Part shown: in pieces, positions 17,761-26,143 of the stretch
Position numbering within the stretch: position 1 is the stretch's first letter
Layout: the number at the start of each line of letters is the position of its first letter
Origin: OMII01 sp947467385
GTDB lineage: Bacteria > Bdellovibrionota_C > UBA2361 > OMII01
Direction of reading: 5' to 3'
DNA length: 64,000 nucleotides
Assembly: GCA_044360075.1 (NCBI GenBank)
Contig: JBIKLA010000004.1
Location: 91,367-155,366 of the forward strand
The notes under the pieces: model-generated
Databases searched by the model: none
What the model was told of the DNA's origin: nothing
The model's input: the letters and a program-made list of their open reading frames with translations, nothing else
Position numbers and translations under genes: made by a program

Positions 17761-18603
17761 ATGTGCACCGGCCTCTTTCGCGTTGCAGTTCTGGCACTCG
17801 CTTCCTCGCTTGTGGCGTGCTGCCCGCCCTTCTCTCTAGAGGGCGGAGCACTCTCAACGTCGCCAGCCCTGCCTCTGGCGACGCTTGCGGTGGCCCATCG
17901 TGCCAACATTCATCGCGGGGCTTCGGACAACTCTCTTCGGGCCATGCGGGAGTCGATCGCTGCTGGTGTTCCGTACCTCGAGGTAGATGTCCGACAATCC
18001 TCCTCTGGGGACCTATTTCTCTTCCATGACGGGAGCCTCTCGTGGCAGAACTCCGATGCGCCGTGGGGGCTCCGTGGAGAAAAGGTTAACCGGCTCTCCC
18101 CATCCGTTCGCGCAACGATTCCCCTGAACGATGGCGAGCACATTCCGCTTCTTGAGGAGGCGCTCGATCTCATCAGGCCCACAGGCGCCACGCTCCAGCT
18201 AGACTTTAAGGGAGAGTCTGACGAGAACGTGCTCCCGACGCTCGATCTTGTTCAGTCTCGGGGCCAGCTGCAGCAGGTCCTGCTGCAGATACGCGACGTA
18301 AGCCGCGTCCAAACGGTGCTGCAGCGCGCGCCATCGGCGCGAATCCTAGTGAGGGTAAAATCGATGTCCGAGCTCGATGAGGCGCTGCGTCTGCGGGTTG
18401 AGTTTGTGGAGCTTGAGCGCTGGTTTTCGCCCGCCGCTATTGAGCGAGCCCACGGAGCGGGCGTGAAGGTGCTCATAAACGTCAGTAATTCCCGCTTTGA
18501 CCAGCCGGGGATCTGGCGCTTCTTCCGGTCGCAGGGAGTGGACACGATCATGACGGATCACGCTGACAGGTCACTGCAGGATTCGGCGCATCGTAGGCCG
18601 TAA
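17761..18603 (+). CDS. glycerophosphodiester phosphodiesterase family lipoprotein
   Basis: 280 residues from ATG 17761, chosen because it opens directly into a lipoprotein signal (LFRVAVLALASSLVAC); ATG 17722 would add 13 residues. Lipobox SLVAC gives the acylated Cys at about residue 20. A GDPD TIM-barrel follows: AHRANIHRGASDNSLRAM holds the first catalytic His and Asn, EVDVR holds the metal-binding Glu and Asp, and FHDGSLSW holds the second catalytic His. LQLDFKGE matches the later LEIK-type strand. It probably hydrolyses glycerophosphodiesters released from phospholipids in the periplasm. Substrate not provable; the first motif is HRAN rather than the usual HRG. Confidence 0.78.
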   Translation: MCTGLFRVAVLALASSLVACCPPFSLEGGALSTSPALPLATLAVAHRANIHRGASDNSLRAMRESIAAGVPYLEVDVRQSSSGDLFLFHDGSLSWQNSDAPWGLRGEKVNRLSPSVRATIPLNDGEHIPLLEEALDLIRPTGATLQLDFKGESDENVLPTLDLVQSRGQLQQVLLQIRDVSRVQTVLQRAPSARILVRVKSMSELDEALRLRVEFVELERWFSPAAIERAHGAGVKVLINVSNSRFDQPGIWRFFRSQGVDTIMTDHADRSLQDSAHRRP

Positions 18604-18617
18604 CGGCTTGTAGCGCG

Positions 18618-19343
18618 CTAGCGGTTGGGCACCCGACCGGGCATCATTATACGACCGTCGTTTAGGGATGAGTGGAAATCGAGGTCGCTCAGGCCCTGCG
18701 GCCCAAGGCTGAGTACACCCTGAGTTGTGCGAGCTCTGAAAGATTCACCCTTCGCTCGCCAGCCAAAGAGGTTGCCGCCTGTCGCAATCGCATACGCAAG
18801 GTGCGCCACGGCCACATCCCACGGCGTTGCTGGCTCATACCCCAGCTCCTCAATGGCGGCCGCCTGCTCGCGGGCGGGCTTCCCTTCCGTTCCCTCTATT
18901 CGCCCCTTGATCGTAATCGCCTCCGATTGTGGGTGCGCGTCGCTAAACTCCCGAGACTGTCTCCAGCGCTGAAGCACGGGCCCCCACACGGAGCCCCTCC
19001 CATGAGACTCTCGAACGGCCGAGTCGCCCTGCTCAAGCAGGCTCATGCGGGATACGCCCGATGGGATAATCAGCGAGACCACTCCTTCTTGGGGAACCTC
19101 GACACTGAAGCGGGCTATTAGCCTGTCGCGAGGGGTCATCCTCTTTCGAAGCTGATCCAGCTGCTCAACCCGCAGCGTCATTTCGTCAAAGAGATTGTTG
19201 AGGAGCCTCACGTCACCAGAGGTGGCTGCCTCGCCCATCCGCTGGGCTGCTTCAGACTCGAGCGCAGCTGCCCGCTCCAGGGTGGTCCTATATGACTCAA
19301 AGTCCTTGAGCCGCTGAGCCTCTGTGGTGGGCATCGCCGTCAT
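18618..19343 (-). CDS. hypothetical protein (241 residues)
   Basis: No family recognised. The N-terminal 70 residues are strongly helical and rich in Ala, Glu and Arg with heptad-like spacing, so a short coiled coil is possible. The middle (about 85-160) has a beta-like segment VSLIIPSGVSRMSLL. The C-terminal part has PWDVAVAHLAYAIATGGNLFGW and ends in NDGRIMMPGRVPNR. There is no signal peptide. It converges on the GDPD gene with only 14 bases between stops and is separated from the small basic gene upstream by a terminator at 19381-19410. Codon use looks like the neighbours, so I take it as a real but unknown gene. Confidence 0.6.
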   Translation of the reverse strand: MTAMPTTEAQRLKDFESYRTTLERAAALESEAAQRMGEAATSGDVRLLNNLFDEMTLRVEQLDQLRKRMTPRDRLIARFSVEVPQEGVVSLIIPSGVSRMSLLEQGDSAVRESHGRGSVWGPVLQRWRQSREFSDAHPQSEAITIKGRIEGTEGKPAREQAAAIEELGYEPATPWDVAVAHLAYAIATGGNLFGWRAKGESFRARTTQGVLSLGPQGLSDLDFHSSLNDGRIMMPGRVPNR

Positions 19344-19380
19344 AGCGCTTGCGTGCAGGTGTACATGTGAGCTTCCAATA

Positions 19381-19410
19381 AAAAACCCGCTGGGGTCGCC
19401 TGCGGGTTTT
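19381..19410 (-). terminator. rho-independent terminator after the small basic protein gene
   Basis: AAAACCCGC and GCGGGTTTT form a perfect nine-pair stem with an 11-12 base loop. On the minus strand the stem is followed by TTTATT, giving a T-run in the right place to end transcription of the 35-residue gene at 19453-19560. The A-run on the other side would also make it work in the plus direction. Confidence 0.8.
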
Positions 19411-19452
19411 CGAAGCTTCTCGGCCTACGCCGAGCTGCAAAAGCACGCCCGA

Positions 19453-19560
19453 CTACTTGCCGGACTTCGGGGTCCTGCGGTTCTTCTTGTTGCGAGCCTT
19501 TATCTTCTTAGCATCGCGCGCATTTCTGCGGTTCCATGTGATTTTTGTTGGGGAAGCCAT
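19453..19560 (-). CDS. very small basic protein (35 residues)
   Basis: Too short for usual ORF lists. ATG at 19560 is preceded by AAGGAG with eight bases of spacing, an excellent ribosome site, and TAG ends it at 19453-19455. About 15 of the 35 residues are Lys or Arg, arranged in clusters (TKITWNRRNARDAKKIKARN and then NKKNRRTPKSGK). It has its own terminator just downstream at 19381-19410 and lies 101 bases after gyrB on the same strand. The composition suggests an RNA- or ribosome-binding protein, like other tiny basic proteins, but I recognise no family. It is not bTHX or bL36 by motif. Confidence 0.7.
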   Translation of the reverse strand: MASPTKITWNRRNARDAKKIKARNKKNRRTPKSGK

Positions 19561-19613
19561 AACACAAACTCCTTAACGTGTTCGATGGGAGAGGGTAGCG
19601 AAGATAGAAAGGC

Positions 19614-19652
19614 TGGTCAACTCAAGGCACCCTGATGGCCTTGAGGTGACCA
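19614..19652 (-). terminator. long hairpin downstream of gyrB
   Basis: TGGTCA-A-CTCAAGGC pairs with GCCTTGAG-G-TGACCA: fourteen pairs with one 1x1 mismatch around a nine-base loop. It lies ten bases beyond the gyrB stop. The minus-strand sequence after the stem is GCCTTTCTATC, only a weak T-run, so it may be a terminator, a 3'-end stabilising hairpin or a partial attenuator before the small basic gene. Confidence 0.5.
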
Positions 19653-19661
19653 CTAAACCCC

Positions 19662-22103
19662 TTAAATGTCGAGGTTTCTGATCTTCAGCGCGTTATCCTC
19701 GATGAACTTTCTGCGCGGCTCAACCTCATCACCCATGAGGACGGTGAATATCAGGTCGGCATCGATGGCGTCATCAACGGTTACTTTTAGAAGCATGCGA
19801 TTGCCTGGATCCATTGTGGTTTCCCAAAGCTGCTCGGGGTTCATCTCGCCAAGCCCCTTGTAGCGGGTGATTGCAAGCCCCTTGCGGCCGCGCTGGTCGA
19901 TCCAGTTTGCAACCTCCTCAACCGCCTCTATCGTCTCCCGCTCCTTGCTCTCGCCGTTTGCGGTGATTGTAAAGGGGCCCTCTCCGATCTGCTTAAGCGC
20001 ATCCGTATACACGTTTCGGACCTCAGTGATCTTGTCTGATATCCAAAGCCGGCGAGAAACCGTCGTGTGGTAGGCAACGCCACGAAACCGGGTCGTTATC
20101 TTAAACGCCGCCTCGTCCTCGTGGTCATCAATAACCTCAACCTTGGGCTCCATCGGCACGCGGTTCTTGATGGCAGCGGTCACCTGCGGCACAAGCTTGG
20201 TGACCTCGTCTCTCTTCCAAACGTTGTGGTTGAAGGCGATCCCAGACTCTGAGAGGGCGATGATGACGCGCTTATCAACGCGCTCCATCTGTATCTCCTC
20301 AAGTGCGGGCTGAATGTCGATTAGCCGGACGAGAAGGTCCTTAATCGAGTCTGCTGCCGTTGAGCGACCGCCCTTGGCCTCAATGGTCACGCCCTCGACG
20401 CCGGAACCGATGATGATCTCCGTGAACTCCTTTTCGTTCTTCACGTAGCGCTCCATCTTGCCCCTCTTGAGCTTATAGAGCGGTGGCTGGGCGATGAACA
20501 GGTGTCCGCGGGCAATAACATCAGGCATCTGCCTGTAGAAGAAGGTGAGAAGCAGCGTACGAATGTGGCTTCCGTCAACATCGGCATCGGTCATGATGAT
20601 GACCTTGTGATAGCGGAGCTTGCCGACGTCGAAGTCGCCGGGCCCAATTCCGGTCCCGAGCGCCGTGATGAGCACCCGAATTTCCTCAAATGAGAGCATC
20701 TTGTCGAAGCGCGCCTTCTCGACGTTGAGAATCTTTCCCTTGAGCGGAAGAATTGCCTGCGCCTTCTTGTCCCGACCCTGCTTGGCCGAGCCGCCTGCGG
20801 ACTCTCCCTCGACAAGGAACAGCTCGGCGTCCTCGGGGTTCTCGTTCTGGCAATCGGCAAGCTTTCCGGGAAGTGCCGCGCTATCAAGCGCGCCCTTGCG
20901 CCGAACGAGCTCGCGCGCCTTGCGCGCGGCCTCGCGCGCTCGCGCCGCCTCAAGCGACTTGCCCACGATGGCCTTCGCGATCGCTGGGTTCTCTTCAAGA
21001 AACTTACCAAGCTGCTCGCCGACCATCTGCTCAGTGAAACCCTTCACCTCACTGTTTCCGAGCTTCGACTTGGTCTGGCCCTCAAACTGAGGCTCCGGGA
21101 TCTTAACGCTAATGACCGCCACAAGCCCTTCGCGCGTGTCATCGCCCTGGATGCCCTCGCTAAAGTCCTTCAGGAGGTTATTTTCCTTCGCGTAGTTGTT
21201 GAGGGTGCGGGTGAGCGCCGCCTTCAGCCCAATCAGGTGTGTTCCGCCCTCTGGGGTGTTGATGTTGTTGGCGTATGTATGGATGCTTTCGGTGTACTCC
21301 GAGTTGTACTGGAGTGCGACCTCAACGCCGAGATTGTCGCGCTCAGCCTTGATGTGAATCGGCTCAGGGAAGAGGGGGCTCTTGGACTTGTTGATGTACG
21401 AGACAAAGCTCTTGATGCCGCCCTCGTAGAAGAACTCCTGTTCCTTGTCTGATCGCTCGTCGATGACCGTTATCCTCAAGCCTGCGTTGAGGAAGGCGAG
21501 CTCGCGCACACGGTGCGCCACTGCGTCATACGTGAACCCTTTTTGCTCTGTGAAGATCGTATGGTCGGGATAGAAGGTTACCTTTGTTCCCGATCCCTCA
21601 GCCTCGCCCATGACCTTGAGCGGCTCTACGGGGTCGCCCCTCCGAAATTCCATCGCGTACAGCTTCCCGCCCTGCCTCACTTCGGCCTTGAGCCACTCAG
21701 AGAGCGCATTTACGACTGACACTCCGACGCCGTGAAGTCCGCCCGAAACCTTGTACGCTTCCTTTTCGAACTTTCCTCCGGCGTGAAGCTTGGTCATGAC
21801 GACCTGCACGCCACTCACCCCCTCAGTAGGATGAATGGAGGTTGGAATTCCGCGCCCGTTGTCCTCAACAGAGGCTGAGCCATCGGTGTGCAGCGTCACC
21901 TTGATGACGGTACAGTAGCCTGCGAGAGCCTCATCAACGGCGTTATCAAGCACCTCCCATACGAGGTGGTGGTATCCGCGGTAGAAGGTGTCGCCGATGT
22001 ACATCGCGGGCCTTTTACGAACAGCCTCAAGACCCTCTAGAACCTTGATTTGCCCGGCATCGTAGACAAGACCGGTGCTAGTTTCTGTTGGCGCGGTACT
22101 CAT
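19662..22103 (-). CDS. gyrB: DNA gyrase subunit B
   Basis: 813 residues from ATG 22103, preceded by GGAGAG with a five-base gap; GTG 22109 is the alternative. The GHKL ATPase domain has RKRPAMYIGDT, DNAVDEALAGY and GGLHGVGVSVVNALS. The TOPRIM domain has FLVEGESAGGSAKQGRD and TDADVDGSHIRTLLLTFFYR. The C-terminus has RYKGLGEMNPEQLWETTM, the gyrase B ending. Around residues 560-720 there is an inserted region as in many proteobacterial GyrB proteins. It introduces negative supercoils with GyrA. gyrA is not in the window. The gene points away from dnaA, and its upstream region holds DnaA boxes. Confidence 0.97.
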   Translation of the reverse strand: MSTAPTETSTGLVYDAGQIKVLEGLEAVRKRPAMYIGDTFYRGYHHLVWEVLDNAVDEALAGYCTVIKVTLHTDGSASVEDNGRGIPTSIHPTEGVSGVQVVMTKLHAGGKFEKEAYKVSGGLHGVGVSVVNALSEWLKAEVRQGGKLYAMEFRRGDPVEPLKVMGEAEGSGTKVTFYPDHTIFTEQKGFTYDAVAHRVRELAFLNAGLRITVIDERSDKEQEFFYEGGIKSFVSYINKSKSPLFPEPIHIKAERDNLGVEVALQYNSEYTESIHTYANNINTPEGGTHLIGLKAALTRTLNNYAKENNLLKDFSEGIQGDDTREGLVAVISVKIPEPQFEGQTKSKLGNSEVKGFTEQMVGEQLGKFLEENPAIAKAIVGKSLEAARAREAARKARELVRRKGALDSAALPGKLADCQNENPEDAELFLVEGESAGGSAKQGRDKKAQAILPLKGKILNVEKARFDKMLSFEEIRVLITALGTGIGPGDFDVGKLRYHKVIIMTDADVDGSHIRTLLLTFFYRQMPDVIARGHLFIAQPPLYKLKRGKMERYVKNEKEFTEIIIGSGVEGVTIEAKGGRSTAADSIKDLLVRLIDIQPALEEIQMERVDKRVIIALSESGIAFNHNVWKRDEVTKLVPQVTAAIKNRVPMEPKVEVIDDHEDEAAFKITTRFRGVAYHTTVSRRLWISDKITEVRNVYTDALKQIGEGPFTITANGESKERETIEAVEEVANWIDQRGRKGLAITRYKGLGEMNPEQLWETTMDPGNRMLLKVTVDDAIDADLIFTVLMGDEVEPRRKFIEDNALKIRNLDI

Positions 22104-22365
22104 TGACACTCTCCAAAACGGGATAACTGCAAGAGTTTAGGATGGTTAGATGCCTTTGGTAAAGCCCAAACCTGCGTGTTAATCGTGTCGCAACTAATTG
22201 TTATTGCTGCATATTTAAGGCCTCGTTTCGGCCCAGTGATATTTCTGGGGAAAAGTGAGAGAAAACCCCGTAAAAATTCGATTTTAAGGCATCTGCCGCC
22301 TGCGGTTTTTCGCGCGGTCACGGGGTAAGACAAGCGGCGAAGAGAATCGAGCAACACACCTACTT

Positions 22366-22545
22366 AGCTGTTGTTCCCACACTTCCCACAAGGAGCTGTG
22401 GATAAAGTTTTAATCGGGTTAAACCAAGCGCATGATTACTTACTGAAGAGGCTTTAGAACCGGGAACTTACAGCACTTATCCACAGTTTTTACCTGGGTG
22501 TGTGGAAAGGGTGTGGAAGGGTGTTGATAAGCCGGTAAAAACCAC
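22366..22545. promoter_or_regulatory. DnaA-box cluster A (possible part of oriC)
   Basis: Within the 545-base gap between the gyrB start and atpE I find TGTGGATAA at 22397-22405 (perfect, minus orientation), TTATCCACA at 22477-22485 (perfect, plus) and TGTTGATAA at 22522-22530 (TTATCAACA on the minus strand). Degenerate copies of the TTCCCACA and TGTGGAA kind lie at about 22374-22390 and 22501-22519. Three good boxes within 134 bases far exceed chance. It may be one half of a split origin or a DnaA-regulated gyrB promoter. The rest of the gap (22104-22365) holds the gyrB leader and nothing else I can name. Confidence 0.65.
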
Positions 22546-22580
22546 CCCTTACTCTCACTTAACCCCCTAGGAGCATGAAA

Positions 22581-22613
22581 CAAAAGAAAGGGGACCTCGA
22601 TGGGTCCCCTTTC
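22581..22613 (-). terminator. rho-independent terminator of the atpB-atpE operon
   Basis: GAAAGGGGACC (22586-22596) pairs perfectly with GGTCCCCTTTC (22603-22613) around a six-base loop. On the minus strand the stem is followed by TTTTGTTTC, a good T-run, 35 bases past the atpE stop. It isolates the ATP synthase F0 operon from the DnaA-box region and gyrB. Confidence 0.85.
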
Positions 22614-22648
22614 CTCGCTTCTTTGGAAAGCGCTTTATGCCGCGAGTC

Positions 22649-22975
22649 TTACTTCGTGAAGCTGAACGCCACTACGAAGGCAAGGATCACGAGCGACTCG
22701 ATAAGAGCCATACCGATGAGCATCGGGGCAAGAAGCTTGCCGCCTACCGACGGGTTGCGCCCGAAGGACTCAAGCATTGCGCCGACGGCCTTTCCCTGGC
22801 CGATGCCGCCGCCGATAACCGCCATGCCGATGGCAAGGCCAGCGCCGATTGGGCCGAGCGATGAGCCGCCTGTAGCTCCTGCCTCTTCAGCAAAAGCTGC
22901 AACCGGAGCGATAGCTGCTACGAGCGCTGCTGCTGCGAGAGTCATTACCTTCGCGATTTTTTGTAGTGTTTTCAT
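22649..22975 (-). CDS. atpE: ATP synthase F0 subunit c
   Basis: 108 residues from ATG 22975, chosen because AAGGAG lies six bases upstream; ATG 22981 abuts the ribosome site. It forms the proton-turning ring of F0. A signal-peptide-like leader (VMTLAAAALVAAIAPVAAFA) precedes the two-helix hairpin: GAGLAIGMAVIGGGIGQG, then the polar loop FGRNPSVGGKL, then LIGMALIESLVILAFVVAF with the proton-carrying Glu in ALIESLV. The RNP loop is intact, and no second acidic residue is present that would suggest sodium coupling beyond the usual ambiguity. It follows atpB after 51 bases. Confidence 0.93.
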   Translation of the reverse strand: MKTLQKIAKVMTLAAAALVAAIAPVAAFAEEAGATGGSSLGPIGAGLAIGMAVIGGGIGQGKAVGAMLESFGRNPSVGGKLLAPMLIGMALIESLVILAFVVAFSFTK

Positions 22976-23026
22976 CTTCATCTCCTTGGTTGTTGAAAGC
23001 GAGTAAATTAAACGTTTCAAAGGGTT

Positions 23027-23755
23027 TTAATGATGCTCTGCGCCCTCTTCGTGCGATGTTGCGAGCATAATGTATATCATTGTGAGCACCGTGGGAACGA
23101 AGGCCTGCATAAAACAGACGAAGGTTCCGAGGGCGAAGAAAATCACAGGAACGACGTACGGAACAAGGTCCGTGAAAACCCCTAAAACCAGGTGATCCGC
23201 GTTTATATTCCAATAAAGACGCAGGTTGAGCGTGAGGATGCGTAGAACGGTTCCAAACAGCTCAAGCGGCAAGATAAACCACGCGAGCCACCACACTGGG
23301 CCCAGGAAGTGCTTAAAGTAGCGCACTGCTCCGTGCTCTTTAATTCCATGGTAGTTGAACGAGATGAAGATAAAGATAGCAACCGGCACCGTAGTCCAAA
23401 CGGTCGTCGTAGCCGCGGGGATTCCCGGTATGAGCCCGATGATATTAAGCACGAACACGTAAAGAAACACCGTCCCCGTTAACGGCAGGTACTTGCGGTT
23501 ATCCTTGCCGAGGATCGAGTCCTGGAAAGCCACAAACGTTTCGATGAAGAAGTCAAAGAGGCCCGAAGTTGTTATCTTTGCCTCGGGTATTGCGCCCTCG
23601 TGCTCACCCTGAACGGCGCGGCGTTTTGCGAGGATTTTGGCGCTCCGTGAGCCAATCAACAGCAGAGCGCTCCCGAACACCACAGAGGTGATGAGCTTCT
23701 GCATGTTCTGGTCGTGAATACCTAGTGATGTGAGGTATGTATAGTGCTGTTCCAT
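23027..23755 (-). CDS. atpB: ATP synthase F0 subunit a
   Basis: 242 residues from ATG 23755 (AGAAGG a few bases upstream); a longer reading to 23812 adds a basic leader without family support. The proton-channel helix reads LRILTLNLRLYWNINADHLV with the essential Arg in NLRLYWN, then the C-terminal helix FMQAFVPTVLTMIYIMLA has the conserved Gln. The atpB-atpE pair lies apart from the F1 genes, which are not in the window. A weak promoter (TTGCCT, 15 bases, TATACA on the minus strand) sits at about 23778-23804. The gene is divergent from dnaA. Confidence 0.93.
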   Translation of the reverse strand: MEQHYTYLTSLGIHDQNMQKLITSVVFGSALLLIGSRSAKILAKRRAVQGEHEGAIPEAKITTSGLFDFFIETFVAFQDSILGKDNRKYLPLTGTVFLYVFVLNIIGLIPGIPAATTTVWTTVPVAIFIFISFNYHGIKEHGAVRYFKHFLGPVWWLAWFILPLELFGTVLRILTLNLRLYWNINADHLVLGVFTDLVPYVVPVIFFALGTFVCFMQAFVPTVLTMIYIMLATSHEEGAEHH

Positions 23756-23918
23756 ACGCCTTCTTAAGCGACCCTGTTGTATAAGATTTAGGTGATTAAG
23801 GCAAACACTCACTCGGTCACCACACGCCGGCGCCGTTGCCGATGCTTTGGGAGAGGCGTCTCAGCTCTCCTATCCGAAAATGCACCGGGATGTTTTCCGC
23901 GTTTTTTGTTTAAGTGAC

Positions 23919-23948
23919 TTGAAATTAACTATCGCTTTGTCGTATGAT
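23919..23948 (+). promoter_or_regulatory. probable sigma-70 promoter for dnaA
   Basis: TTGAAA at 23919-23924 and TATGAT at 23943-23948 are separated by 18 bases, in an AT-rich patch within the otherwise GC-rich 400-base gap between atpB and dnaA. Transcription would start near 23955, leaving a leader of about 90 to 200 bases depending on the dnaA start. I see no DnaA box in this gap, so classic DnaA autorepression at its own promoter is not evident. Confidence 0.5.
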
Positions 23949-24154
23949 GCGAGGCCGTGAGAGAGGATCAAAAAATCCGAAGTAGTGCCTTGTAAATTTC
24001 TCCCCCCGTACTATAAACCTCCTTCTCCCAAGCTGGCGCCTCCTCTGTGAGCGCCGCGCGGCAGCGGCACATTGCCTTCGTCGCGGCTCTTGGGGGGCGG
24101 GCTTCTTCCGGCCTCTCCGGCGGGATCTTCCGCGGGTCTACTTTAGTTGGGTGT

Positions 24155-25765
24155 ATGAGCGGCACGCGCGCTTCAGGTAACCTCGCTTCTGAGGAAACGA
24201 CGCCAACAACAAAAGATGCTCAAGCATCGATCGGCTCCCTTTTTAATTCCCATGACGCGGATTCCTATCGCGCCGCATCATCGCCAGAAAATGCAGATGG
24301 CTTGTTGGAAGATGCCGATAGCGCCGGCAGTACCCCGAGCGCAACAATTGAGCAGGGCTGGGCGCTCGCCATCGCCGAGGTCTGTGGAAACATCAATCAG
24401 CACATCGTTACCGCATACATCGAGCCTCTTGAGGTAGACAGCGCCGCATCTACAAGAGAGCGTGTTGTCGTGCGCGGCCCCTCTCGGCTCGTGTGCAACT
24501 ACGTCACAACCAACTTTTCGAGCGCCTTGCGTGACAGGCTCGCCCATTTTCTAGAGTGTCCACAGCTTACGCTATCAATTACTCCGCGCGAAGCCTCGTC
24601 TCATGCCGGCGAGCCGGGACAAGGCTCGGCTTTGCGCCGCAACGCCACACCCTTTATCGTCAAGCGCGTGAAGCCAGCGCCGGTTGATGCTACCGCACCG
24701 AAAGATGGGCTCGTTACTGGTCCTGATTCGCAAATCCCCGAGATCTATAACAATATCAACCCGCGCTACACCTTCTCTGACTTCGTTGTGGGGAACAGTA
24801 ATCAGTTCTGCCACGCCGCAGCGATGCGGGTCGCCGAAAAGCCAGGACAGAGCTACAACCCCCTCTTCATCTACGGTGGTGTAGGGCTCGGGAAGACTCA
24901 TCTCCTTCACGCTATAGGGAACGCTGTTCTTGAGCGCAATCCGCTGGCGCGCGTCCTGTACATGTCGTCAGAGACCTTCACTAACGAGCTTATCTTGGCC
25001 CTTCGCCATGCCAAGATGGAGGAGTTTAAGAAGAAGCTGAGAACCATAGAGGTTCTCCTCATCGACGATATTCAGTTCATCGCCGGCAAGGAGCGCACTC
25101 AGGAGGAGTTCTTCCACACCTTCAACGCCCTCTACAGCGCCAAGAGACAGATAGTAATCACCTCAGACAAAATACCGACCGACATCCCCGGCATCGAGGA
25201 GCGGCTGCAGACTCGATTCTCGTGGGGGCTTACCGCCGATCTTCAGGCGCCGGATTTCGAGACTCGCGTCGCCATTCTTAAGCAGAAGGCTCTCCTCGAT
25301 AATTTCAACCTCCCTGAGGAAGTTGCCCACCTTATCTCGGAGCGAATTTCATCCAACGTTCGCGAGCTCGAGGGCGCCCTCACACGGCTCCACGCCGTGA
25401 GCACCATTCAGCACGTTCCGATATCAATGGACATGGCGAGAGCTGCTCTCAAGCCCCTGCTTCAGCCGAAGGTAGTGAACGTAACGGTCGATGACATCAA
25501 GAAGGCTGTCGCGCAGCACTTCAGCATCAAGGTGAGCGACATCATCTCGAAGCGCCGCACCAAGAACCTCTCATTTCCTCGGCACATCGCCATGTACCTA
25601 TGCCGAAAGCACACAACCGCCTCCTACCCAGAGATAGGAGAGCACTTCGGTGGTCGTGACCACTCAAGCGTTATTCACGCCGCGAGCGTTGTGTCGAGCA
25701 AGTTATCCACAGATGCGCAGACAAAAGTTTTCGTGGATGAGATCGAGAAGAGGCTTTTTGGTTAA
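24155..25765 (+). CDS. dnaA: chromosomal replication initiator DnaA
   Basis: 536 residues from ATG 24155; GTG 24047 would give 572, and neither has a good ribosome site. The 36 residues before ATG 24155 look non-coding, so I prefer the shorter form. Even so, domain I (EQGWALAIAEVCGNINQHIV) starts only at about residue 63, leaving a polar N-terminal extension unusual for DnaA. Domain III has Walker A GGVGLGKTHLLHAIGN, Walker B VLLIDDIQFIAG and sensor segments; domain IV ends with HFGGRDHSSVIHA, the DnaA-box-binding signature. It unwinds oriC to start replication. A perfect TTATCCACA box lies in its last codons (25703-25711). Confidence 0.95.
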   Translation: MSGTRASGNLASEETTPTTKDAQASIGSLFNSHDADSYRAASSPENADGLLEDADSAGSTPSATIEQGWALAIAEVCGNINQHIVTAYIEPLEVDSAASTRERVVVRGPSRLVCNYVTTNFSSALRDRLAHFLECPQLTLSITPREASSHAGEPGQGSALRRNATPFIVKRVKPAPVDATAPKDGLVTGPDSQIPEIYNNINPRYTFSDFVVGNSNQFCHAAAMRVAEKPGQSYNPLFIYGGVGLGKTHLLHAIGNAVLERNPLARVLYMSSETFTNELILALRHAKMEEFKKKLRTIEVLLIDDIQFIAGKERTQEEFFHTFNALYSAKRQIVITSDKIPTDIPGIEERLQTRFSWGLTADLQAPDFETRVAILKQKALLDNFNLPEEVAHLISERISSNVRELEGALTRLHAVSTIQHVPISMDMARAALKPLLQPKVVNVTVDDIKKAVAQHFSIKVSDIISKRRTKNLSFPRHIAMYLCRKHTTASYPEIGEHFGGRDHSSVIHAASVVSSKLSTDAQTKVFVDEIEKRLFG

Positions 25766-26143
25766 AAACCAATAAAGTTAAGGTGCTACATATTTTATCA
25801 ACAGCTTTTACCAGCATGTTGATTAAATTTTATTACCACTCTTTTCAACACACTTATCAACAGAATGTATCTGCGCCCTTAAGCGCCGTTTTTAGCGGAT
25901 CTTAAGGCCCGGGCCGGTAGAAAGCTGTGGATAACTTGGTGCTGGACGGTTAGTAACTCAGCCCATCTGTTGGGAAGTTGCGAGGCTGTGGATAGCCACC
26001 CTAGGTTGTGCAGGTTTTACACACTGGTTATGAACACGCGATTGCTTGTGAATGGAGTGTGTTAGGCTAGTTTTCCACAGAAAAGTGGTGTGCCTACGTA
26101 CTATACACTAACTATCTATATTTAATTAATACAGGGAACCGAA
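25766..26143. promoter_or_regulatory. DnaA-box cluster B, likely oriC core between dnaA and dnaN
   Basis: The 378-base gap has no gene. Perfect boxes: TTATCAACA at 25795-25803 and 25854-25862 (plus) and TGTGGATAA at 25926-25934 (minus). One-mismatch boxes: TGTTGATTA 25817-25825, TGTGGATAG 25987-25995, TTATGAACA 26028-26036 and TTTTCCACA 26071-26079. AT-rich tracts lie at 25783-25830 and at 26099-26130 (CTATATTTAATTAAT), the second being a candidate duplex-unwinding element just before dnaN. A possible dnaN promoter, TTGTGC 17 bases TATGAA, lies at 26006-26034. Position between dnaA and dnaN is the commonest bacterial oriC site. Confidence 0.8.
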
